Origin: Pseudarthrobacter sp. C4D7
Lineage (GTDB): Bacteria > Actinomycetota > Actinomycetes > Actinomycetales > Micrococcaceae
Assembly (NCBI RefSeq): GCF_013359725.1
Contig: NZ_JABFMW010000002.1
Coordinates: forward strand, 62,001 to 126,000
Direction: 5' to 3'
DNA length: 64,000 bases
Shown: one piece after another, positions 55,401 to 62,900 of the stretch
Position numbering within the stretch: position 1 is the stretch's first letter
How the letters are laid out: every line of letters starts with the position of its first letter
Position numbers and translations under genes: made by a program
The notes under the pieces: model-generated
What the model was told of the DNA's origin: nothing
The model's input: only the letters and a program-made list of their open reading frames with translations
Database searches by the model: none

Positions 55401-57297
55401 GGTTGGTGTGGGCGATATGTCCGGTGATGTGTTCGGCAACGGAATGCTGCTTTCACGGCACATCCGGCTGCTTGCGGCGTTCGACCACCGGCACATCTTC
55501 CTCGATCCCAACCCGGACGAGGAGTCCTCGTTCGCGGAGCGCCAAAGGCTGTTCGACCTGCCCAGGTCCTCCTGGGACGACTACGACAAGTCGCTGATCA
55601 GTGAAGGCGGCGGGGTCTTCGCCCGCCAGGCCAAGTCCATTCCTGTCTCACCGCAGGTGCGGGCCGCGCTGGGGCTGCCGTCGGAAACCTCCGAGCTCAG
55701 CCCACCCGAACTCCTGCGCGCCATCCTGCTGGCGCCTGCCGACCTGCTCTACAACGGCGGGATCGGAACCTACGTCAAGGCGTCCTCCGAATCCAACGCG
55801 TCGGTGGGCGACAAAGCCAACGATTCCATCCGGGTCAACGGCCGGGACCTGCGGGTCAAGGTCGTGGGCGAAGGCGGCAACCTGGGAATGACCCAGCGCG
55901 GCCGCATCGAAGCAGCCCTGCAGGGCGTCATCCTGAATACGGACGCTATCGACAACTCCGCCGGTGTTGACTGCTCCGACCACGAGGTCAACATCAAGAT
56001 CTTCGTTGACCGGATGGTGGCCGCCGGAAAGCTGCCCGCAGACGAACGCGCAGACTTCCTTGCCTCCATGACCGATGAAGTGGGCCGCCTGGTCCTTGAG
56101 GACAACATCGACCAGAACATCCTGCTCCTGAACGACCGGACGCGGGTGGCGGAGTGGAGCCCGAGTTACGAGCGGCTCATGGACTGGCTTGAGAAGAGCG
56201 CGGACCTGAAGCGTGACCTGGAGGCGCTGCCCACCACTGAGACGCTGCGCGACCGGTTGCAGCAGGGACAGGGCCTGACGTCTCCGGAGCTGTCAGTGCT
56301 GGCCGCCTACGCGAAGATTGAGTTGGCGTCCGCCCTGCGGGACAGTGACCTTGCCGATGACCCCTGGTTCAAGGACACACTGCGTTCCTACTTCCCTCAT
56401 CAGCTGCGTGAACGTTTCGACGCCGAGCTGGACACACACCCGCTGCGCCGCGAAATCATCGCCACGGTGGTGGCCAACGACATGATCAACCTTGGCGGCA
56501 TCACCTTCGCCTTCCGGGTGATGGAGGAGACGTCCGCCAGCGAGGTCGCGGTGGCCAAGGCGTTCGTGGCGCTGCGCGAGGTGTACGAACTGGATGCGAT
56601 GGTGGGGGAACTGAACGGCTTGCCCGCCTCATTCCCCACGGAGCACTGGAGCACCGTCCACCTGGACATCCGCCGGCTTCTGGACCGGGCGGTCCGCTGG
56701 CTCCTCAGCCAGGAAAGTGTTTCCCGTCCCATCGCCGAGGTGGTGGCTGAGTTCAAGCCGCTGATGGATCCCATGCGCGCCCGCCTGCTGGATTACCTTC
56801 GCGGGGATGACCACGAGCGGGTGGCGGAGTGGCTGGCCAAGGGCCGCAGCTGGGAGCTGCCGGAGAGCCTCGCCCTGCGCTGGGCTGAATTGTTCGAGAG
56901 CTTCGTGCTGCTGGACATCGCCAAGATCGCCCGCTCCAGGGAGGACCGGGTGGAGGACATCGCAGCCGTTTACTACACCGTGTTCAACCGGTTCCACGCG
57001 GACTCGCTGCTGGAACGGATCAGCAGCCTTCCCCGGCAGGACCGGTGGCAGGCGCTGGCCCGGGCGGCCTTGCGCGATGACCTGTACTCAACGGTGTCTG
57101 ACATGACGACGGCGGTGCTGGACGCGACATCCGGCATCGGCTCGCCGGATGCCCGGCTCGAGGACTGGGAGGCGCAGAACGCCGAGCAGTTGGGCAGGGC
57201 AAAGAGCATGTTCGACGAGGTGAACGCACTGGAGGCCGACGACATGGCTTCACTGTCGGTAGCATTGAGGCTCTTGAGGTCAATCGTCCGGCGCTAG
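52444..57297 (+). CDS. gdh: NAD-specific glutamate dehydrogenase, large (GDH-180/L-GDH) type
   Basis: Large enzyme of 1617 residues, the size of Rv2476c. I choose the ATG at 52444 (MSSGSSVEDQPLSIEG), with GGAGG eight bases upstream; the ATG at 52429 is second choice, and the frame is open into the upstream gene. N-terminal ACT-like regulatory domains (about 60-700) include ISIIEEEDSSVIFIVTDDMP. The catalytic domain (about 780-1250) has KVARGGLRWSDRREDFRTEV, NAVIVPTGAKGGFF and the dinucleotide-binding VVGVGDMSGDVFGNGML. A helical C-terminus follows. It deaminates glutamate to 2-oxoglutarate with NAD+, linking amino-acid use to the TCA cycle. Confidence 0.95.
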   Translation: MSSGSSVEDQPLSIEGFEGFLGDYYQHLAEEDARSYSRDVLEARAEEHRRTASERQPGQANISIIEEEDSSVIFIVTDDMPFLVDSVNAELVRQHAAIRLVVHPLFVATRNRETGELVKVNRVPAHLGISSGDTAAMPNLSHLIAQGENASHMESWIAVEINRVSGDAKTSLLSGLTRVLNDVRAAVEDWPRMRQKALEIAEGLDKVANSAQIAELRQAKDLLRWLDDGNFTFLGYREYDLLNIDGEDVLELREDSGLGLLRAAADSPHIQHLTDTGRKKAREKRALVITKANSRSTVHRSAYLDYIGIKSFDAAGNVNGERRFIGLFATSAYAGSVRDIPIVREKVDAVLQNAGFPPDSHSGKDLLGILETYPRDELFQIEIPDLAATAFGIQKLQERRRTRLFLRPDIYGRFMSAVVYLPRDRYTTNVRLRIEQELRETFQAVSIDYEARMTESALARLFFRIRLPKDADVSHVNSDELEKRLVRAARSWSEGIAEVLREGRDPAEAKDLAATWAEAFPAGYRVDYEVEDALEDIARFEKYGAAAERNTGARQERPGVHVYLPEGAGATLEEDARVKLYMLEPKSLSQILPFFHNLGLEVLDERPFEIETADHRDFFLYDLGLKYPAGVDALSTGALLADSFGAAVTGAAESDSFDRLVLREGLQWRQITMLRAYARYMRQMGNSSSFGFMADTLLANADVTRGLTELFAARFDPTISDDERAGAQASVRLELAASIEKVPTLDADRVLRTFVNLIEATLRTNFYQDKPHLSFKLDPARIDGLPFPRPMFEIWVYSPRVEGAHLRFGKVARGGLRWSDRREDFRTEVLGLVKAQTVKNAVIVPTGAKGGFFAKQLPDPATDRAAWMAEGVESYKTFIRGLLDLTDNLLTEGDGERLVPPSNVVRHDDDDSYLVVAADKGTATFSDIANGLSAEYGFWLGDAFASGGSVGYDHKAMGITARGAWESVKRHFSELDLDTQTEPFTVVGVGDMSGDVFGNGMLLSRHIRLLAAFDHRHIFLDPNPDEESSFAERQRLFDLPRSSWDDYDKSLISEGGGVFARQAKSIPVSPQVRAALGLPSETSELSPPELLRAILLAPADLLYNGGIGTYVKASSESNASVGDKANDSIRVNGRDLRVKVVGEGGNLGMTQRGRIEAALQGVILNTDAIDNSAGVDCSDHEVNIKIFVDRMVAAGKLPADERADFLASMTDEVGRLVLEDNIDQNILLLNDRTRVAEWSPSYERLMDWLEKSADLKRDLEALPTTETLRDRLQQGQGLTSPELSVLAAYAKIELASALRDSDLADDPWFKDTLRSYFPHQLRERFDAELDTHPLRREIIATVVANDMINLGGITFAFRVMEETSASEVAVAKAFVALREVYELDAMVGELNGLPASFPTEHWSTVHLDIRRLLDRAVRWLLSQESVSRPIAEVVAEFKPLMDPMRARLLDYLRGDDHERVAEWLAKGRSWELPESLALRWAELFESFVLLDIAKIARSREDRVEDIAAVYYTVFNRFHADSLLERISSLPRQDRWQALARAALRDDLYSTVSDMTTAVLDATSGIGSPDARLEDWEAQNAEQLGRAKSMFDEVNALEADDMASLSVALRLLRSIVRR

Positions 57298-57324
57298 GAA
57301 TACGGCGCCGCAACTGGAGGTGCA

Positions 57325-58791
57325 GTGGCAATCTTTACGGACCCCATCAGGGAACATGCTGATTTTGGGCCGGGCGATGCTGAGTGGCTGCACCTTTTGG
57401 TGGGGGACTGGCAGATGGTCGCAGACCTTGCGTTTGCCGACCTGGCGCTCTGGTTCCCCCACCCGGAGCTTGGCTACATTGCCCTGGCACACGTCCGTCC
57501 CTCCACCACGCACACCGCTTTTCACAGCGACTTCGTGGGTGAGGGGATCCGGTCCGACCTGCAGCCGCTCGTGGATAAGGCGTGGAACAGCAGGTCCATT
57601 GAGCGTTCCAGCGAGACAAACTGGAACAGCGAGATGGCCCTGCGGGTCGAAGCGGTGCCGATGGTGCGCAACGGGCGCACGCTGGCGGTTGTCACGACCC
57701 ATATGGACCTCTCCAGCTCGCGGATGCCGTCCCGGCTTGAGCTGACCTACCGGCAGTGCGCCTACGACCTTCTTCGGATGGGCACGTTGGGGTTGTGGCC
57801 GGACTTTGCCTCACCCACCGGCTCCCGCCGCGGCGCACCGCGCGTGGGGGATGGGCTGATCAGGCTGGATGCCGACGGTGTGGTGCAGTACGCAAGCCCC
57901 AACGGCGTTTCCGCCTTCCGCCGGTTGGGCGACGGGGAATCCCTGGAGGGACGCTCACTTGCAGAAGTCACCGCCGGGCTGCTCAAGGACCGCCGGCTGG
58001 TCGACGAGACCCTGCCACTGGTGGTCACCGGCCGCATGCCCTGGCGCAGCGAGATCGAGTCCCGCGGAGTGAGCCTGTCCTTGCGTGCCATTCCGCTCCG
58101 GGATGAGCAGCAGCGGTTCGGTGCACTGGTCCTCTGCCGCGACGTCTCCGAGCTGCGCCGCCGCGAGATGGAGCTGGTGACGAAGGATGCCACCATCCGC
58201 GAAATCCATCACCGGGTCAAAAACAACCTGCAGACTGTGGCCGCGCTGCTGCGGATGCAGTCGCGGCGCATGGTGAGCGATGAAGCGAAGCAGGGTTTGG
58301 AACAGGCGATGCGCCGGGTGGCCACCATTGCGCTGGTCCACGAGACGTTGTCGCAGGGGCTCACGCAGAGCGTCGACTTCGATGAACTGATCGGACGCCA
58401 GTTCCGGCTCTCCGCCGAAGTGGCTTCGCCTTCACAGCAGGTCCGGACCGAACGCTCCGGAAGCTTCGGGGAGCTTCCCAGCGACCTCGCCACTCCGCTG
58501 GCCCTGGTCATTAACGAACTGGTGACCAACGCTGTGGAGCACGGCCTCGAGGGGAGGGCGGGAACGGTGTGGCTCGTTGCGGACCGGTCCGAGGGCGATG
58601 ACGGCGAGGAACTGACCGTCACCATCGCCGACGACGGGGTGGGCCTGCCACAGACCCCCCACGTGGAGGGACTCGGCCTGCAGATCGTCCGGACCCTCGT
58701 TACGAGTGAGCTGGGCGGGACAATCACGTGGGAGCGGCGCGAGGGCGGTGGGACCGAGGTCAAGATCCGGCTCAGCCTGGCCGGCAAATAG
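57325..58791 (+). CDS. pdtaS: sensor histidine kinase PdtaS
   Basis: Soluble HWE/HisKA_2-type kinase of 488 residues, GTG start. An N-terminal GAF domain (about 5-150: DAEWLHLLVGDWQMVADLAF) and a PAS domain (about 170-275) precede the kinase core. The phospho-acceptor motif IREIHHRVKNNLQTVAALLR places the key His at 296 (position 303 in the M. tuberculosis protein). ATPase motifs are ALVINELVTNAVEHGLEGRA and VTIADDGVGLP with GLGLQIVRTLV. PdtaS signals through the RNA-binding regulator PdtaR, which is not in the window, and controls antitermination. It lies convergent to whiB1 as Rv3220c lies next to Rv3219. Confidence 0.93.
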   Translation: MAIFTDPIREHADFGPGDAEWLHLLVGDWQMVADLAFADLALWFPHPELGYIALAHVRPSTTHTAFHSDFVGEGIRSDLQPLVDKAWNSRSIERSSETNWNSEMALRVEAVPMVRNGRTLAVVTTHMDLSSSRMPSRLELTYRQCAYDLLRMGTLGLWPDFASPTGSRRGAPRVGDGLIRLDADGVVQYASPNGVSAFRRLGDGESLEGRSLAEVTAGLLKDRRLVDETLPLVVTGRMPWRSEIESRGVSLSLRAIPLRDEQQRFGALVLCRDVSELRRREMELVTKDATIREIHHRVKNNLQTVAALLRMQSRRMVSDEAKQGLEQAMRRVATIALVHETLSQGLTQSVDFDELIGRQFRLSAEVASPSQQVRTERSGSFGELPSDLATPLALVINELVTNAVEHGLEGRAGTVWLVADRSEGDDGEELTVTIADDGVGLPQTPHVEGLGLQIVRTLVTSELGGTITWERREGGGTEVKIRLSLAGK

Positions 58792-58793
58792 CG

Positions 58794-58818
58794 AGGCTGT
58801 CCCGGCCCGGGACAGCCT
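58794..58818 (+). terminator. hairpin just after pdtaS
   Basis: AGGCTGTCCCGG (58794-58805) and CCGGGACAGCCT (58807-58818) form a perfect 12-bp dyad around one C, starting three bases after the stop. The single-base centre would open to a small loop in RNA. There is no T-tract. Confidence 0.55.
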
Positions 58819-58838
58819 GCGCGTGGAAATGGACGCAA

Positions 58839-58881
58839 AGAGGCCCCGTGACAATCCAGCGTGGATTGTCACGGGGCCTCT
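58839..58881. terminator. bidirectional terminator between pdtaS and whiB1
   Basis: A perfect 20-bp stem runs from AGAGGCCCCGTGACAATCCA (58839-58858) to its complement (58862-58881) with loop GCG. It is preceded by AA and followed by TGTC. Position between convergent genes and length suggest it terminates both. Confidence 0.9.
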
Positions 58882-58922
58882 GTCATCCGGGTACGGCGTT
58901 TGGTGCCGTGCCGCAGCAGCGC

Positions 58923-59189
58923 CTAGGAGGCGCGGCGTGCGCGGGCGGCCCGCCGCTTGAGGGCGCGTCGCTCATCTTCGCTCATGCCGCCCCAGACTCC
59001 GGCGTCCTGGCCGGATTCGAGGGCCCACTGCAGGCAGGTGTCGACAACAGGGCACCGGCGGCAGACGCTCTTGGCTTCCTCGATCTGCAGCAGGGCCGGA
59101 CCTGTATTCCCGACGGGAAAGAACAGTTCCGGGTCCTTCTCAAGGCACGCTGCGCGGTTACGCCAATCCATGCTGATCAGTTGCTCCAT
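58923..59189 (-). CDS. whiB1: WhiB1-type iron-sulfur regulator
   Basis: Wbl protein of 88 residues if started at 59189 or 82 if at the ATG at 59171 (MDWRNRAACLEKDPELFFPV). The shorter form puts the cluster cysteines at 9, 37, 40 and 46, as in M. tuberculosis WhiB1, so the true start may be 59171; neither ATG has a well-spaced ribosome site. The four cysteines (AACLE; SVCRRCPVVDTC), the GVWGG turn and the basic RRALKRRAARARR DNA-binding tail are all intact. WhiB1 holds a [4Fe-4S] cluster, reacts with nitric oxide and binds sigma factor region 4. A CRP-like box lies just upstream. Confidence 0.94.
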   Translation of the reverse strand: MEQLISMDWRNRAACLEKDPELFFPVGNTGPALLQIEEAKSVCRRCPVVDTCLQWALESGQDAGVWGGMSEDERRALKRRAARARRAS

Positions 59190-59205
59190 TTCTGGGAAGT
59201 GCCTT

Positions 59206-59221
59206 TGTGAAATTATTCACT
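59206..59221 (-). promoter_or_regulatory. CRP/FNR-type site upstream of whiB1
   Basis: TGTGAAATTATTCACT (plus strand) matches TGTGA-N6-TCACA in all but the last base. Its centre is 24 bp before the longer whiB1 start. The AATAAT within it on the minus strand could be the promoter -10, so binding would likely repress. M. tuberculosis whiB1 is known to be controlled by CRP. Confidence 0.62.
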
Positions 59222-59400
59222 AGTGGCTACAAAGGAAAGGGGCCCTCTGGGCCCCCTTGGTCATCTGCATCAAGCCTGTCATGTTAACGCTGTGTAAACA
59301 AGGGGTAATAACGCCTGATATCCCTCGAAACCTGAGCGATGCATCACAGTGGCGGCTCTGGCCCTCACCAGTGTCCGACTATGTCCGGTAGGGTGCCAGT

Positions 59401-59889
59401 GTGTCAAGACCCCCGGAAAACCCAACAGGTACACCCCGCTCGTCGGATGATCCCCGCGGCGGCCCCGGCGCCGGGACCGCTGGTCTACAGGGCGCGGTGC
59501 CCGGGGCTGCGAAGGTGGTGGCGGCCGTGGCGGCCGCCGAGGCCACCGCCCTCCTGGCAGCGGCCGGCTGGTATGCCTATGAACTGCTCAGCGGCAGCCC
59601 TGTCCTCTCTTTTTGGGGCGCCGTCTTCACCTTGGCGCTGCTGTTGGCTTTTTCGGCCTGGCTTTATGCAGTGGCAGTCTTCCTCTATCGGGGCTACCGC
59701 TGGACCAGGGCAGCTGCCCTGGTGGCCCAGCTGTTCGTCCTGACGATCGGGGTGCCCACTGTGACCAGCGGACTGGTCCTTCCCGGGCTGGCGATGCTTG
59801 TCCCGGCGCTCACTGCCATCGTCCTCCTGTTTACCAGCACGGTGGTCCGCCATGCCTCCCGCACAGGGAGCGAGCCCCCAGCCCTCTGA
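59401..59889 (+). CDS. hypothetical small membrane protein
   Basis: Protein of 162 residues with a GTG start. A polar Pro/Gly-rich head (1-32) is followed by four hydrophobic segments (about 36-57, 67-92, 102-121 and 126-145: for example LSFWGAVFTLALLLAFSAWL and VPTVTSGLVLPGLAMLVPAL). No catalytic motif is seen and I do not recognise the family. TAGGGT (59389-59394) lies exactly six bases before the GTG, and there is no ribosome site, so a leaderless transcript is likely. It is divergent from whiB1 (211 bp apart) and convergent with the EssC-like gene. Confidence 0.78.
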   Translation: MSRPPENPTGTPRSSDDPRGGPGAGTAGLQGAVPGAAKVVAAVAAAEATALLAAAGWYAYELLSGSPVLSFWGAVFTLALLLAFSAWLYAVAVFLYRGYRWTRAAALVAQLFVLTIGVPTVTSGLVLPGLAMLVPALTAIVLLFTSTVVRHASRTGSEPPAL

Positions 59890-59946
59890 TTCGGCAGTTC
59901 CCGCGGGAAGGACCCGGCCATGCGCGTTGGGTGATCTCCTGGAGTG

Positions 59947-62900
59947 TCACGCTTCTGCTCCGGCCCACGCAACCTGGAGCGGGGTGGAGCGGCCTCCGGT
60001 GATCAGGGCGGCGCGCCCCGGCGGTGGATTGGATTCGACGTCGAACCGTACCCCGAAAAGGTCGCCGTCAGCCACGGACCGCGGCCCCATCAGCAGCCCG
60101 ACACCCGATGACCTTGCAGTCATCAGCAGCGGTACGCGCTGGTACAGGACGGGGCTGAAGGCAGCGGTGACCACCAGGGAGTGGCCCAGCGCATGCAGGT
60201 GGTCCAAGTCCTTCAGCGCCGAAGCGGGGAGTTGGTCGACGTCGTCAACCAGCAGGATCGTCTCCCGCGGAAGGGAACCATCGCCGGCGTGCCTGACGAT
60301 GCCGGCCCAAAAGTCATCCGCATCGTGGTGCGCGCCGCTGTGCGCGCACCATTTTCGGCCCGGGTTGAGTGCCTCCAGCGCGCGCAGGGTGTTGCTCTTG
60401 CCGCTCCCCGGATTACCGAGAACCGCGACAACTCCGCTGGCGGGAATCTGGAGGGACTGTGCGGCCAGCTCATCCCCGGCCACACCCAACACGGCATCCC
60501 CTGGCTTCGCGGAGGCTATCCGCATCCCCGCCGGGTGGGCGCTGGCAGGCGGGCCCTGGCTTGGGCGAACCTCTACTGACAGTTCCCGTTCGAGCGCTGC
60601 CAGCGCCCTGACTTCCGCGACGTTGATGGCCGCAGGAAGGGGATCCACCCTGAAGGGGCGCAGCGAAGCCGGGGCGAATGCGGCGCCACTCATATTCGCT
60701 GACGACGCGGTGGTGCGGTAGAACTGGCAGACCGCCGGTCCGGGACCGACGACAGGGCCGAAAGCGGCGGCCCTGCCTTCAACGGAAGGCATGGCAGGCA
60801 TCCGCGGCCACATGGCACGGCCTTCCTCCGTTGATCCGGCCGGAAAGTAGAAGCGGTTGGGAAGGGCGCCGAAAAACCTGGCCGTGACGAGTTCGCGTTC
60901 GCCCGAGAGCAGCAGGGTGATTCCTGCCTGGGCGCCGTCCCGTGCCAGGTCCTGGACCAGGTCCTCGGCCCACGCCAGCGGGCCCGAACGGAACGCCGAC
61001 ACCCAGGACCCCCAGCCGGAGATGACGAGGACCAGCGGCACTTCTGCGGAGGCGGGATGGCTTCGTCGTTGTCCCAGTTCCCGGACCATTCTCTGCAGGA
61101 TCCGAACCCCGCGCCGCAGATCGTCCAGTCCGGCCAGCGCACCGATCCGGCCGGCACTGACCAACGGGAGGAAATCTCCCCCCGCGTCCAGAATGTAAAA
61201 GTGAGTCTCACCAGTCCCGGCAACCAGCTTCCGGACGGCCAATTCCAAAGCCGCCCTGGCTCCGGACGCAGGGCCGCCAATAAACGCTGCGTGGCTGTGG
61301 CGGGCAGGGCTCCACACCAGGGCATCCACCCGTTGCCGGTCCGGTACATCCGCCAGGCCCAGGGAAAACCCACTGTTCCGGTCCGCGGATTCCAGGAGCC
61401 TGGAGTCCGGAACTGCCGAACCGCCGGGATTTTCTTCCAGTTTTTCCGGCAGGGGAGGGGCGACAGGCTTCCTGGGGGCCTCCCTCTCCTGCTCGGTGCA
61501 GAGTCCCCGCACCATGGCGGCCAGCGGTTCAACCGCCTGCGCTGGGGTAGGCAGGGGAATTTTGGCGTGGCCTGGTCCGGTTGTGCGCCCGGCGAGAAGG
61601 TCCGTTGTTCTGAGGACACTCACAGGCTCGGGCTGCGCGCCTGTGGCCACCGATGTCAGTGACGCGCATTGGAACTCCGCGGCTGCCTCCGTCCCGCGTG
61701 CCAGGAATGCCCGGCCGGGAGCATCGACACTGATGGCCGCGGCACCCCTGCAGTTGACGATGTCGACGGACTCCATTTCCGATTGCACGCGAAGGGCGAT
61801 GCTGGACGTGACGTTGGCGCGGATGTCCGCTGTCAGCGCTCCCTGCGGCCTCTGTGTTGCCATGATCAGGTGGATGCCCAGGGAACGCCCGATGGAAGCT
61901 ATCCGCAGCAGTTCACGGAGCACCTCGGGCGCATCGTCAACCAGCATCCTGAACTCGTCGATGACGATGACAAGGTGCGGCAGGGCGAAGTCCTCCGCTG
62001 CCTTGGTGGATCGGTACGCGGAAAGGTCGGGTACGCGGGCGGAGGCAAGGCAGCTCTCCCGGAGCCGCACCTCCGCGCGCAGTGAGGCCAACGTCCGTTC
62101 CATCTCGAAGGTGGAAAGATCAGTCTGCAACCCGACACAGTGGGCGAAGCCGCTCAGCGGGCCAAGCCCCGAGCCGCCCTTGAAATCGATAAAGAAGAAG
62201 TTGACCCTGTCCGGCGGGTAGGACAGTGCGAGTGCGATGGTGAGGCTGCGGAGTAATTCGGTTTTTCCTGAGCCAGTGGTCCCGGCGACCAAAAGATGCG
62301 GACCGTCCTGCTGCAGATCAATACTCCTGATCCCTGCCGCGCTGACCCCAAGGGGTACCGCCAACCCATCCTTTTGTCCGTTGGAGCTCCAGCGGTTTGC
62401 GGTGGCAGCAGGTGTCAGCTGCAGAATATCGCCAAGGCTGCAGTCAGCGGGAACGGAAGCCGGTTCTCCTTCGTCCTTCTGCCGTTCTGCTGCCATCCGC
62501 CGGCAGAACGATGTGAAGACGTTCTCCGGGACCAGATCCGGGACAAACACGGTGTCTCCATGCTCCTGAACCAGGGTGGACCTGTGTCCGGAAAGAAGAA
62601 GGTCAGGCGGAAGCAGTTCTTCCTCTCCAGGCCGGAAGTGAATCACCTGCCATCCGTGACGAATCGCAGCATCCCTTACTGGGTCATCCGAGGACCCCGC
62701 GGAGCCCTCTCCGCGAAGCAAGAGGACGCCGCGCTCGCAGCCGCGGGGATGGGGGCTGCTGATAACGCTGAGGGCCGCCTGGGGTGTTGCGGCCAGGGTC
62801 ACCCGTGGCAAAAAGCGGGCGGCGAGGGGCAGGCTTGCAGGCGCTCCCCAAACCAGCACCTGCGTGGTGCAGGCGAGGGGATAACCTGCCAGCTGCATGA

